Below are positions 11,401 to 23,505 of a DNA stretch of 64,000 bases, one piece after another (the stretch's first letter is position 1; every line of letters begins with the position of its first letter). The stretch spans positions 11,411,460-11,475,459 of the forward strand of contig CM057233.1 in NCBI GenBank assembly GCA_029891385.1, given 5' to 3'. Source of the stretch: Erythroxylum novogranatense (Eukaryota; Streptophyta; Magnoliopsida; Malpighiales; Erythroxylaceae). Below the pieces are notes generated by a model that worked only from the letters and a program-made list of their open reading frames with translations, did not search any database and was not told where the DNA came from. The position numbers and the translations under genes were made by a program.

Positions 11401-12272
11401 CACTCCTTACTATCATGACATTTAATTCCATATGCAAACATCATTTAAAGCTTAAACCTTAAATGAATACATACCTAATTTAGAACCTCCTTTAAAGCTT
11501 CAACTTCTAACTTCTAACTTCTAACTTCTACACCAAAGTACCAACCTCCTTCCCTTCTCAAGTATACACAAAATTCATCTTCTAGCTTTGATGGGATCAA
11601 AGAGAGTAGCTTGAAGTTGTAAAGAAAGATGAGAAAAAGAGCAAAATTCGATGGGTTGTAAAGAGAAGTTTGTTTCGGGTGAGTTTAAAACAAAAGCCTT
11701 AAAATTTCATCATTTCCTTCTTTTAACACAAGCAACACCGAGAGCATGGAAGGAAGCATTTAATGATGCTTTTAAATGGCAAATTCTCATTGGCTTTCAA
11801 TACAAAGAAAAGTCAAAATATTATTTGTTTAATCCAGATTAAAATTTTACTCCAATTAACTCCAATGACCCTAATTTCAGTTCCAAAATAATATACCCAA
11901 TATTACAGTACCAGTGGGTGGCGATTTTTGCTACCGAGAATTGACCGGTTCGCCAATTGGTGATTTTTCCGGTCCGGGAATTGTATCCGGAAAAATCTAG
12001 AAAAATCTCTAAAAATCCCTAAAAATGTAAAACAATTTATGGTGCAGTCCAAATGATTTTCCAAACTCAATTACTCCATTAATTTCACACAGAAGTTCAA
12101 TATAAAACCTAGGCCGGAAACTGTCATGAATGCATGTATACTATGTGCATGTGCAACCAATCAGTAATCAGAAAGGCTATATGCTGTATGTGCATGCCAA
12201 GATATAATTTAATATCCCGAACCCGTCCTAATTACCAAAATACCCTTTTCCTATAGGAGAGGGGATGTTACA
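8490..12272 (-). mobile_element. 3' LTR of 12.1 kb Tekay-type gypsy element
   Basis: This 3,783-bp LTR pairs with 16855-20631. On the plus strand it runs from TGTAGCGCCCCC to GGGGATGTTACA, which is TGTAACATCCCC to GGGCGCTACA in element sense. Such long LTRs fit Tekay/Del chromoviruses. The middle (about 9850-10870) carries a degenerate repeat of about 185 bp. Short open frames of 60-80 codons inside it run antisense to the element and are not believable genes. Differences from the partner LTR cluster at CAG/CTG and CCG/CGG. Confidence 0.95.
9850..10870. repeat. Degenerate ~185 bp repeat in Tekay LTR
   Basis: The phrase CTACAACTTTCATGAAGACC and variants recur near 10064, 10236, 10428, 10607 and 10813, each preceded by a CATAACTCCC and GGAAAGCT-like segment. 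Spacings are about 170-205 bases. The partner LTR and the solo LTR at 31826-35640 carry the same series. Confidence 0.6.
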
Positions 12273-12288
12273 ATTCTCCCCTCCTAAC
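12273..12288 (-). promoter_or_regulatory. Polypurine tract of Tekay-type gypsy
   Basis: The minus strand reads GTTAGGAGGGGAGAAT directly before the 3' LTR. This is the purine tract that primes plus-strand DNA synthesis. The plus-strand gypsy at 37322-37337 has almost the same tract. Confidence 0.85.
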
Positions 12289-15261
12289 AAAAATTTCGTC
12301 CTCGAAATTCTTACTTGATTGATCGAAAAGATGAGGATCTTGTCTCTCATATGCTCCTCGGTCTCCCTGTAGCCTCGTCGATCGAATGGTTCCTCCAAAG
12401 AACCTTCACCAGTGGAATACTCTTATTCCTCAATTGTTTCACCTGAGACCCGATAATCTGGATCGGCTCCTCCACATAACTCAGATTACTAGAGACCTCA
12501 ATCTCCTGAGCCGGTATCACATGTTTCGGATCCGAACGTTATCTACGAAGCATACTCACATGAAAAACGTCATGTAACTGAGACATCTCACTCGGTAAAG
12601 CTAGCCTGTAGGCCAAAGGTCCGATCCTCTCAGTGATCTCATATGGACCAATGTACCTAGGGCTTAACTTACCCTTTCTCTCAAATCTCAGTACACCACG
12701 CCACGGTGACACCCGTAAGAACACTCTGTCGCCCACATTATACTCAATGTCCCTCCTATGCTGATCCACATAACTCTTCTGTCTATCCTGAGCCGCCTTA
12801 ATGCAACTCCGAATCAGTCTCACTTTATCAACAGTATCCTGAATCAACTCAGGACCCTCAATCATCCTCACGCCCTCTTCATCCCAATACAAAGGCGATC
12901 TACACGGTCTCTCATATAACGCCTCATACGGTGCCATCCCGATGCTACTGTGATAATGGTTGTTGTATGCAAACTCAATCAGGGCTAAATACTGATCCCA
13001 CGCTCCTTTGAACTCCAATACACAAGTTCAAGCATATCCTCAGCAGTCTTAATCGTCCTCTCACTCGCCCATCATGCGAGGATGAAATGTCGCTTGAAAT
13101 TCAGCCTAGTACCCATAGCAGACTGCAAACTCTGCTAGAACCTCGAAGTAAATCTGGGATCCCTGTCAGACACTATCGACACTGGGACCCCGTGCAATCT
13201 CACTATCTCCGCCACATACTTCTAGGCCAACTGATTCATAGTATTATTCTCCCTCACTGCCAAGAAATGGGCCGATTTAGTCAACCGGTCCACTATGACC
13301 CAGATAGCGTCATGCTGCCTCGGCGTCCTAGGCAACCCCATAATGAAATCCATGGTGATTCGTTCCCATTTCTACTCCGGAATCGGCAACGAATGAAGCT
13401 TCCCTACTGGAGCCTGGTGCTCAGCCTTAACTTGCTGGCACGTCAAACACCTAGACACAAACTCGGCTACCTGCTTCTTCATACCAGGCCACCAGAAGTG
13501 TTGCTTCAGAGTGTTATACATCTTGGTAGTACCAGGATGCATAGCATATGTGGCCATGTGAGCCTCCTCCAGTATCTCTCGCCTCAGATCATCCACATCA
13601 GGCACACAAAGCCTCTGTCCCATCCATAAAGTCCCATCTCTCAAGTCAAACTCAGAACTCGAATCAGCTTTTACTCTCTCAATCAGTCTAACCAAAACAG
13701 CATCCTTGTCCTGAACTCTCCTGATCCTGTCCAGTAGCATTGGTCTCAGTCTCAATGTAGCCAATAAGACTCCATCCTGCTCCAGATTCATCTGAACATT
13801 CAAAGCTCTCAACTGAATCAAGTTAGGCAACCATATAGCTTGAATCGAAGCAGACTAGTATGTGACTTCCTACCGAGCATCCGCCACCACATTAGCTTTC
13901 CTGTGGTGATACTCGATAATGCAGTCATAATCCTTCAATAACTCAAGCCACCTTCTTTGTCTCAAATTCAACTCTCTCGCTCAAGAGGGTATCTCAAACT
14001 CTTGTGGTCGGTGAAGATCGAAAAGACTCACCATACAGGTAATGCCTCCAAATCTTGATGCAAACACAATCGCAGCTAGTTCTAAATCATGAATAGGATA
14101 ATTTACCTCGTGAGACCTTAACTCTCGAGGCATAGGCAATGACTCTACTGTCTTGCATCGTAACACATCCCAATCCTCGATGTGATGCATCATTGTACAC
14201 CTCAAATCCTCCGGTCCCAGATGGAATAGCCAACACGGTGCAAGAGTCAACCGATGTTTGACTCCTCAAAGCTCTTCCGACACTCTTGGTCCATCCGAAT
14301 GGCACATTCTTCCTCGAAGTTTTGTCGAGAGGGTGAGATCAATGAAAACCCTCGATAAACCTCGGTAATAACCCACTAATCCGAGGAAACTCAATCTCCG
14401 GCACATTCCTAGGAGCTTCCCACTTCAAAGACCGCCTCAACCTTACTCAATCCACCGAATACCCTCTCCGGTCACTATATGCCCCAAAATATCACTGATC
14501 TAGCCGAATTCACACTTGCTGAATTTGGCATAACAAGCTATCTCCTCAAATGCGTAACACAATCCTCAAATGCTCACCATGCTCCTGCTCTATTCCTCGA
14601 ATACACTAGAATGTCATCAATGAAAACAATAACAAACCGATCCGGTAGGGCTGAAATACCTTATTCATCAAGGCCATGAAGGCTGCCGGGGCATTAGTCA
14701 ACCCAAACGGCATCACTAGAAACTCGAAATGCCCATACCTGCTCCTGAAGGCACTCTTAGGCACATCGGCCTCTGCAATCTTCAACTGATAATAACCAGA
14801 TCGCAGATCTAACTTGGTGAATACCTGAGCTCCCTGCAACTGATCAAATAAGTCATCAATCCTAGGCAGTGGATACTTATTCTTCACTGTCACCCGATTC
14901 AACTGCCTATAATCGATGCACAGCCTCAAAGTCCCATCTTTTTCTTCACAAACAAAATTGGAGCTCCCCATGGTGAAACACTGGGTCTAATAAACCCTTT
15001 CTCCAACAACTCCTGCGACTGAGCCTTCAGCTCCCTCATTTCCACAGGTGCCATCCTATATGGAGGTATAGATATAGGTGCAGTACCTGAAACGAGATCA
15101 ATGGTAAACTCTGTCTCCCGATCCGGCGGTAAACCCGGTAACTCATCAGGAAACACATCTGGAAATTCCCTAACCACAGGAATATCCCAAGCCTCGCTCA
15201 ACTCGTGTCGACCACATGAGCCGATATGCCTCACGACCTCCTGCATCAATCTCAGGCACTA
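12289..15261 (-). pseudogene. Tekay-type gypsy pol (RT-RH-IN-chromodomain)
   Basis: In element order on the minus strand this holds the protease end and reverse-transcriptase start (15261-14930, [17 protein letters not shown]), the reverse-transcriptase core (14971-14600, [35 protein letters not shown], and FIDDIL in another frame near 14610), RNase H (about 14310-13850), a zinc-finger integrase (13600-13370, HPGTTKMYNTLKQHFWWPGM), the integrase C-terminus (13018-12540, YNVGDRVFLRVSPWRGV) and a chromodomain-like tail to about 12320. Integrase inserts the cDNA, and the chromodomain is thought to steer insertion to heterochromatin. The frame breaks many times, often beside CAG/CTG, so some breaks may be sequencing errors. 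Confidence 0.85.
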
Positions 15262-16837
15262 AGGAAAGAGATCATCCGGCCGGCCCGCTGACTAACTCCT
15301 CGAACCTTTGCTAGGCTGACCAGAGACTCAAAGACAACCTCCTTGGTATAGTAGTCCATGATAGCCCTATGGGCGATAGCGACCCATCCCGTAATCACAT
15401 CGATCTCTCGGAGGCAATACTATAAGGTCGCCTCAATATCGCTTGATCAATCTGGATCGAGCATCCCCATGCACCTCTCTAATGCAGTAGTAGTACTAGA
15501 GGTGTACTCACCTCTAGCCCATACCGTAGCATCTCCCTATCCCCATGCAATCTACATGTCATATGAGGTGTAATGAAAGAATGTGTGGATCCAGATCCAG
15601 CAGAGCAAATGCCTCAATATCGTAAAGGAGAAGCATACCACCTACAACATCGGGAGAATCTGGGCCTCCGCCAGCGTCATGGCGTATACTCGCTTTGGGA
15701 CTGTGGTGGTTGCCCGACCCTCGATCCTCACAAAGGACCCTCGGCTACCACGGCCTCTACTCGCCCTCCGTCCGGATCCACCCACTCACTCACTGCACAA
15801 CAGATTACTCCCGACTCGGCCCACTACCAAAGAAGTTGAACTCTCAAAGTATCAGGGCAATCCTCGACTGATGCTCTGCCGAGCAGCACCTCAGCAGGCT
15901 CCAAGAAGCCACCAACACTCCCAGCTGTGTCTCCTCTCAAAATGTGGGCACTGGAGAAATTTGTCCAGAGCCCCGCCACTACCACTACCAGTCGGTCCAA
16001 ATCTCCCCTCGCCTAAAACCAGATGTCTCGAACCTCCGGAGACTCGAAAGTCACCTCGGCGCTTACTAAAGCTCTTGCCAGAGGCGCCTCGACTATCATC
16101 GGGCCGCTTACCCGGACCCAACCTCAACTCGTCTCGCCTCATCACCGCTTCCACTCTAACGGCAGGACCCTCAACTCAATAAATGTACCCATGTCCGATC
16201 GAGCCAACTCGGTACGGATCTCAGATTGAGGCTATTCTCGAACCTCCAAGACTTATCGGCCTCGGTCGGGATCATCACGGTGGCATAATCCATCACTCAT
16301 TAAATTTCACCTCATATTCGCCACCGACATCCGACCCGCGCCAGATTGTAAACTCCTGCATCTTCATATCAAGATAGACCTTGGGCATATAATTATCCCT
16401 GAAGGCCCTCAGAAACTCAGCCCATGACAGTAAGCAAGGCCTGGTGGTACTGCGTGGTACAGTCTTCCACCACTTATATCTTCGGGGCCGCAGCGGTGAC
16501 ACCAAGATAATCGAACCTCTCATCAGTTCGCATCCATCTGTCAAGACTCTCCATCCTCTCCAACCATCCTCAACCTCGGGGAGTGCAGACTACCATAGAA
16601 ATCTATACCGCGCAGACAAAGAAATCATACCTCCTCTCCGTCTCTCGAACTCGAGGAGGCGAGATCCTCAAGACGAGGCATAGAAGACTCCTACTTGCTC
16701 CCATCGATCCTTGGTCGGTGGTCGCTCAACCGATCACCTAATGCGTAAGACCTAAAACAAAACAAAATTCGATCATTTTCCAATAGTTCCATCCGATTCA
16801 TACCTACATTGTTACTATTCCCAAAAGATGCCAAACT
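15262..16837 (-). pseudogene. Tekay-type gypsy gag and protease region
   Basis: The gag core is recognisable on the minus strand at 16544-16293, with SWAEFLRAFRDNYMPKVYLD and the following MKMQEFT pattern of retrotransposon gag. Downstream (about 16200-15270) the frame is badly broken and I cannot place the zinc knuckle or protease motif with confidence. The segment is unusually GC-rich for the window, consistent with coding gypsy DNA. The open frames on the plus strand here, including one of 199 codons, are shadows of the compositional bias. Confidence 0.65.
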
Positions 16838-16854
16838 CGCTCGATATTACCAAA
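16838..16854 (-). promoter_or_regulatory. Probable primer-binding site of Tekay-type gypsy
   Basis: Directly inside the 5' LTR the minus strand reads TTTGGTAATATCGAGCG. This resembles the tRNA-Met site TGGTATCAGAGC with changes, one of them the CAGA-to-CGA change seen throughout these repeats. Confidence 0.5.
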
Positions 16855-19800
16855 TGTAGCGCCCCCTTACCATAGGGTATCCACCGGAACGCCCGTAGGT
16901 CATTCCGATACATATCCTACGACAAGAGACCACTACCGACAACAACCACTACACTCCTCACGGCATTACAATCATAAGACAGTAATAAGAAATTGACCAC
17001 TTTTTAAAACCAAATTAGATTCCATTTCATTCACTCAAAACTCGGTAATTTACAAAGCATCAATATGTTTAGTTTACATGCTCCAAAACACTACTCACTA
17101 AATGATATCTTGTAATGTACAAAAGACAGATCTAACTATAGGTCTCCAAAAGAAAGCCCGGTGACCGACCTTTGAGCCATCGCTTCTCTCGCCAATCCAC
17201 AAGATATCTACTTCTATTCTCGAGGAGCTATCTGCTCACACTTAGGCACGAAAAATAGATTGCAATTTTGGATGAGTTTGCGAACTCAATGAGAAACCAT
17301 CATTGATGGTTCTCCCAATTCATGCATCATATAAGCATGATACAAGACTCATTCAACAATTATACAAAACACACGATTGAAACAATCACAAGACAATTAC
17401 AAAGATACGATCTCGTAGCAAGATATAAAGAACCGGTCAAAACATTGCCAAATATTCATCCAAGATGCAATGCACATGTGACTCTTTTCCATTCATTTCA
17501 AGATTGTGACCGAGAGCATAACAAGAATCAAGATAGACGCGTCTGGGAGAATTATCTCCGTCGAGCTCGAGGCTCTGTTCAAGATGTCGAGCTCCAGTTC
17601 TGTTCAGATGTCGAGCTCTAGGCTCTCAAGATCTGATGGCCCTCGGTTCACAATTTTCCTTTTAGCAGTGTGATGCATTTGTGCATGAATGCACATGCTC
17701 CATAGCAGTTAACATAATATGTCACAGTCCAAATATACAGCCCAATTAAACAATTGCCTAATACTCAATTCACAAATAATAAAGCCATATATAATTCACG
17801 TAATCCCGTAGGCAATCAAATCACAGTAAACACGTAGATCGGGATAACCACCTAGATTACTCACCTAATAACTTCCACGCTAGTGCCGAGAAGTCTCTGC
17901 CAAGTCCGTGGAACGATGGTCCACTTGAGCCTCTATAGCAAATTAAATGAATAACCATTACCATCGGTATAAATGACTAAACAATGCACATGAAATCAGT
18001 CAAATGTGTATAATGCATGTTCATGGCATACCGCCCTAATTCAATAATTCCTCATAATAGAATTCTATCAAAATTAGGAATCCATAAAGCGACGATTGCA
18101 TGCAATTCGGACCTCTATAGGTCCCCAATTAAATAAAATAAATGATTCACCGTTCTGTTACCCGGCTACGCCAAATTCCGTCTAAAATCACGAATCTCTC
18201 GTAAAAGGAAATTAAATATTCAATGAATCTGATGTCTTAAGAATCAGGTCAATCGGACGTCGGACGGAAAAGTTATTCACGAAAGAAACCAAAACTCAAC
18301 AATTTATATTTTATATATAACCCTTATTTCCCTTTATTTTTCGATTTCCAACCAAACTTCCAACACCCATAACTCTTTCTACACATTTCTGAAAAATGCA
18401 AACTATACCTTGTTGGAAAGCTTATGAAAAGCTCTACAATTCTCAAGAAGACCATAAAAATCAATTCCAACCCTAAGGGTGTCAAATATCCTATCAAAAC
18501 TACTGCCTACTCAAAATGGATCAACACAGGACAGTATCTTGCTAATTCAAGAACTCACTGATTCTTCAGTAATAAATTACCACAAAAATATGGTTAATAA
18601 GTTCACAATGTCTTCAACAACTTTCATGACAATCCAACATCAAATTCTATTGCTAAACAAGTCAATTAATGCATCTAATGTTACTGTCCCTGAAATCCTC
18701 CAATTTGAGCAGTAACCTTATAACAAGCATAACTCCCTGTATACAAGTCAGTAAAATCAGAACTTTATATCCCTGAAAAGATAACATCTCAAACTTCAAT
18801 TTTCATGAAGCACTCATCATCCAATTCGATCTCTATCAATTTCAAAACTGTTATGGAAGCTACTGTTATGATCAGCCATTCATAACCTAATGTAGGGTCA
18901 ATTTTGAAAATCATAACTCCCAATTCTGACTTCTAAAATTACACGCCATATATCAATTTCAAGGTAATCTCTTCCTCTACAATTCTTCAGAAGCTCACTC
19001 ACACCAATTCAGTCCACATAAAATGTTAAAATTGCCTCCAATCCGAAAACTCACAAAATCACACTTAGACTAGGTTTCATCAAAATGCTCAAAACCAGGC
19101 AATAGTAATCAGTTCATATCTCCCAATATACAACTCTAAAAATAGCACGATCAGTAGCAATGGAAAGCTAATTAAATATTCTACAACTTTCATGAAGACC
19201 ATTCTCCCTAATTCCATCTCAAATAATTCAGAAAAATCAGCAAAGTTCATATGTTGTGGTTTCGGTTACTGTTCACAGGCAATGGAACAGTAACTTTCCA
19301 TTCAAAAATTCACCCTTCTATCATTAAAATTCAACAACACCTATTTCACACTAAATTGAAGCCAACATCCCAAATTTTCAGTGGCCACTAACCTTACCTC
19401 ATTTGCATTTATAGACAATAAATTATGAATAAAACAGGAACATCAATTAAAACCTTAATTTTCTAGATTTAGTGTTAACCTTAGATCTATCATTTCCTAT
19501 GCCTTTTTCACATCACTAGACATCCAATTAAATACAAATTAGGTCTTACCACATTCCTACATATACTAGGGCTAATACTGAAAAATTGCAGCACTTAATT
19601 CCTCAATTCAGATACCCAAATAATCATCCATATTCCATTTAAAATCAAGCCATATCACTACTTTCAATTCATCAAACACTTAGCCTTACACCCATTACTT
19701 CAAACCATATTAATCATCACTTTAATGCATACCTGAACCTAATAAATGCTCTAAACCTTTTATTAATCACTCCTTACTATCATGGCATTTAATTCCATAT

Positions 19801-20631
19801 GCAAACATCATTTAAAGCTTAAACCTTAAATGAATACATACCTAATTTAGAACTCCTTTAAAGCTTCAACTTCTAACTTCTAACTTCTACACCAAAGTAC
19901 CAACCTCCTTCCCTTCTCAAGTATACACAAAATTCATCTTCTAGCTTTGATGGGATCAAAGAGAGTAGCTTGAAGTTGTAAAGAAAGATGAGAAAAAGAG
20001 CAAAATTCGATGGGTTGTAAAGAGAAGTTTGTTTCGGGTGAGTTTAAAACAAAAGCCTTAAAATTTCATCCTTTCCCTCTTTTAACACAAGCAACACCGA
20101 GAGCATGGAAGGAAGCATTTAATGATGCTTTTAAATGGCAAATTCTCATTGGCTTTCAATACAAAGAAAAGTCAAAATATTATTTGTTTAATCCAGATTA
20201 AAATTTTACTCCAATTAACTCCAATGATCCTAATTTCAGTCCCAAAATAATATACCCAATATTACAGTACCAGTGGGTGGCGATTTTTGCTACCGAGAAT
20301 CGACTGGTTCGCCAATTGGCGATTTTTCCGATCCGGGAATTGTCTCCGGAAAAATCCAAAAAAATCCCTAAAAATCCCTAAAAATGTAAAACAATTTATG
20401 GTGCAGTCCAAATGATTTTCCAAACTCAATTACTCCATTAATTTCACACAAAAGTTCAATATAAAACCTAGGCCGGAAACTGTCATGAATGCATGTATAC
20501 TATGTGCATGTGCAACCAATCAGTAATCAGAAAGGCTATATGCTGTATGTGCATGCCGAGATATAATTTAATATCCCGAACCCGTCCTAATTACCAAAAT
20601 ACCCTTTTCCTATAGGAGAGGGGATGTTACA
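16855..20631 (-). mobile_element. 5' LTR of 12.1 kb Tekay-type gypsy element
   Basis: This is the 3,777-bp partner of 8490-12272, with the same ends and colinear throughout. Element sense starts at 20631. Most differences between the pair are stereotyped, for example ACAGTACTC at 8976 against ACAAGACTC at 17342, and TTCAGTATGTCG at 9216 against TTCAAGATGTCG at 17578. Away from those sites the LTRs are very alike, so the insertion is probably young. Confidence 0.95.
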
Positions 20632-20636
20632 GAAGC
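20632..20636. repeat. Target-site duplication GAAGC, right copy
   Basis: This is a perfect match to 8485-8489. It confirms that 8490-20631 is one complete element inserted in copia gag. Confidence 0.9.
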
Positions 20637-21111
20637 GTCACAAGAAACTTGTCTACAACCCTTTGAATAGGAAATTCTCCACCAATTAACTTGATTTGAT
20701 TGACAATGGACACAATTTTTCTCAAATATTCCTTAACACCTTCAGAAGTCTTCATTTTTTACATGTCAAATTCCCTTTTAAGATTCAAAATTTGCATCAT
20801 CTTATTTTTTCTTCTATTAGTTTCTCCAATGCTTCTTTAGGAGATTCACATGTCATTATACTTGTGAAAATTCCTTCCATCATGGCCAAATGGAGGTAAG
20901 ATAAAGCTTTTGGTTTCTGTGCCCTTTCTTTATCATTCTTCTTAATTTAGTTTAGGGTTAGATTTTGCAGAACAGGTGTAGGCTCAGACTCACTTTTGAT
21001 AACCTCCCATAAACTGACAGCTTGCAAATAGGATTTCATTTTGGTAGCCTAAGAGTGATAATTTTCTCCATTGAGAATAGGAATTGGAATAGAGAAACTT
21101 TTTGATGCCAT
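20637..21111 (-). pseudogene. copia gag, N-terminal part
   Basis: From an ATG at 21111 the minus strand reads MASKSFSIPIPILNGENY, the typical start of UBN2-type plant copia gag. It continues through decayed codons to VVDKFLVTL at the edge, where the 12 kb gypsy element interrupts it. The remainder is at 8489-8069. Gag coats element RNA in virus-like particles. Stops and frameshifts are frequent, so it is inactive. Confidence 0.75.
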
Positions 21112-21181
21112 TGCTAGGGTTGAATACTCATAATTTTTTAAGGTTTTTCTACTCAATCATCACAAGCCTAAGAATAATTGG

Positions 21182-21194
21182 AGCTCTAATGCCA
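21182..21194 (-). promoter_or_regulatory. Primer-binding site of short copia element
   Basis: The minus strand reads TGGCATTAGAGCT next to the LTR end. It matches the tRNA-Met site TGGTATCAGAGCT apart from two transitions. Confidence 0.7.
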
Positions 21195-21525
21195 TGTTGG
21201 ATTTTAGAACCAGAAACTAACTAAATAAAGTAGAATATAAAAGAGATAATACAAGAGACAATTTATTGATAGGTGTACTTTTTACATTGATAGTGAAGGT
21301 CAAAATCTATGGGCAGTGAAATAACAATTTAGCTAATATCTCAGTAAAGATTAACCAAAAAATAAAAATTTAAAAGTTTAAATCCTATAAAAATAACAAC
21401 TTTATCTTAATAGATAAAATTTTATCTTCTAATAGATAACAGATCTTATATTTATCTTACTGCTCTCAAATTTTATTTTTTAAACAAAGACTACATTTTT
21501 AACAACTTTAAATCATTCTCCAACA
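21195..21525 (-). mobile_element. 5' LTR of short gag-only copia element
   Basis: This is the 331-bp partner of 7744-8068. On the plus strand it runs from TGTTGGATTTTAG to CATTCTCCAACA. The two LTRs plus about 0.98 kb of gag make an element of about 1.6 kb once the inserted gypsy is set aside. Confidence 0.85.
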
Positions 21526-21650
21526 TATTATAATTGATTGTAAGTGACTAAGATATGATTTTCATGAGCCACTTTTGGAAGTAATTCCTCAAGATGTTAA
21601 GCAGTAAATTACCACCCTCAAATGGATGACCAATTATCGACCTAAACTTA
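21526..21650 (+). pseudogene. Ty3/gypsy integrase fragment, continuation of 5746-7743
   Basis: This continues the integrase of the old gypsy relic beyond the copia insertion. In broken frames one reads DMIFMSHFW followed by a YHPQMDDQ-like stretch, matching the SDRD and YHPQTDGQ region of gypsy integrases. The match stops around 21650. It opens with TATTA, the right-hand target duplication of the copia. Confidence 0.65.
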
Positions 21651-22235
21651 GTCAGTTTTGTATTGATCACAAGTATACAATGTAATTGTAACTAGTATTG
21701 GCAAGTACGAGTTGATCTCACAAAAACGGTGAGTATTGGTAATTACTATTATTCTATTATCTAGTCTACGAATTTAATTATGATTTGTAATTAAAAAATA
21801 AAACTTAAGTAACTAAAATAAAATAAGTAGAAACATTGAACAGAGAAACAAAAATCATTGAGAAAAATATCATTATCAAGAATAAGTGTCTAGGTTACGA
21901 TTCTCCCTAAAAATCTTTAAAAAGTTGACCTAATGACTCCAAGACAATACCCATTTTTAATAACCTATCGATCGGTTATGTTTAAACTAATTGACATCAT
22001 AGTATTTAATTCAAAATACAAATAGAATTTACATTGATCAATTATTTAATAAAGTAGCAAAAGTAGGTATGTATCTAAGAAGTAATTTAAGAGAAAGACC
22101 ATGAATAAGATACCCTATTAAACTATTAGAATCAGCTAAACCACGATTATCATTTTCTGAAAACAAACCTCTAAAAGACAATTATTTATTATGATCACAA
22201 TCTGTAAGATTAGAATGACCTATTAGATTTATACT
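21651..22235. other. Unclassified AT-rich repeat DNA
   Basis: No gene is seen. The part around 21660-21760 (CACAAGTATACAATG, GAGTTGATCTCACAAAAACGG) resembles leader-type sequences found in many dispersed plant repeats, but I cannot assign a family. Confidence 0.4.
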
Positions 22236-22690
22236 AATTTATTAGACCATTCGAGTAATAATTTTTCTGGTGATAATATGCAGTCTAAATTAAGAATTCC
22301 ATTCGGTCCTAAAGTTATATGTGTTGGTGTATATTCTGAAGGAAATTTTCTTATTTTATTATCTTTTCGATAATATCCTAAACGATTAAGTTTTTTGATT
22401 TCAATAGATTTATAATTCCAATTGTGATTTTGTTGATTGTTTCTTTTTCATTTTTCTTCGCTTTGACTTGTTTTAGGTTGTTCTTCATTCTTTTGTTGAT
22501 CTACATAGATTTCTTGATTTGATTCATATCCATAAATAATTTCATCTTGATTAGTAATAGGGTTTGTAAGTTCATATTTATTATTTTCTAAGTTTAATTT
22601 ATTGACTAGTTGTGTAATTTCTTCTACTCTTTTGTTTATTGGGCAAGGTAATTTTTTGATAAATATTTTTCACGTAAGAACTTGAGATTC
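22236..22690 (-). pseudogene. Endogenous pararetrovirus relic, coat-protein ORF start
   Basis: Translated on the minus strand, decayed frames contain QDEIIYGYESNQEIYVD, then EEQPKTSQS, and further on NGILNLDCILSPEKLLLEW. The first part aligns with KDEIILGYESEQDQELFMD in the viral ORF at 49601-49350, in the same order and distance. It is therefore a second, independent and more diverged caulimovirid fragment, covering the N-terminal acidic part and start of the coat-protein-like ORF. It has several stops and a frameshift near 22440. Which virus genus it comes from cannot be told. Confidence 0.6.
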
Positions 22691-23319
22691 TTACCATTGC
22701 ATAGGGTGCATAGGAAGCTGCTAGTGTATGTGAAAATGATAACCACGATAATGTCTAAATAATATCATATGGACATAGTCTACATGTTATTGGTAACTCT
22801 AGCTTATGACTAGGCCAGTTAGTTAGCTTTTCCTTTTAATGATTATTACTACTTTTTGTAATTGGAATGTTAGAACAACATTTATAAGTAGGGAGTTAGA
22901 TTTAACATTAAACTCCAATATGTTAGGAAGTTTATTATTCTCCACATGTATATATAACTATGGTATTTAATGAATGAAGAAGGCAATTATTAGTCAACAT
23001 TATGATTTTATTCTTACCCAAAGTTGATACTAGATTCTCTATCTATCTATATTATTTGTGATTGTGACCTATCAAAAAAAAGGACCACATTAGTGGGGAA
23101 GGCATTGCTAGCGACATCACATTAATATTTCCTAGGCATTAGAGAGAGGTAGGGCCAAAATAAGGAGTCAGAAAATTAAGGGTGAAAGTCAAAGTGAGGG
23201 AAAAGGAAGGTGAGTTTGGAACTAAACAAAAGCTCAAGAAAAGTTTCAATCATGAATTTAAATAACAAAAGTGGCATAAAGATAAAAAGGTAAGAGTAGG
23301 AAGCAATAAGGGTGATAAG
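22691..23319. other. No gene; AT-rich flank
   Basis: No coding signal. A stretch near 22940-23060 (a TATATATAACTATGG box followed by TCTCTATCTATCTATATT) could be the promoter side of a decayed LTR, but no partner was found. Confidence 0.35.
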
Positions 23320-23469
23320 TGTAAGAAAATCCCAGTGTGTGCATCATACATACGTGGTGCGGAAAATAAAAAAATTATTTTGGGACTTTCCCGAAGTCCA
23401 GGAGCTATGTGTTTATACAAAGAAGTACTATAAAACCTAGCTGAATGTTCCCGATTCACATACATGTTC

Positions 23470-23505
<36 letters not shown>

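Noticed and set aside
11651..11842. 63-codon frame repeated at 20010-20201
   Set aside because: Same explanation: equivalent sites in the two LTRs, antisense to the element, with no recognisable product.
15583..16182. 199-codon plus-strand frame and its neighbours
   Set aside because: Shadow of the GC-rich gag/protease region on the opposite strand. Its Pro/Ser/Arg-rich translation has no family resemblance.
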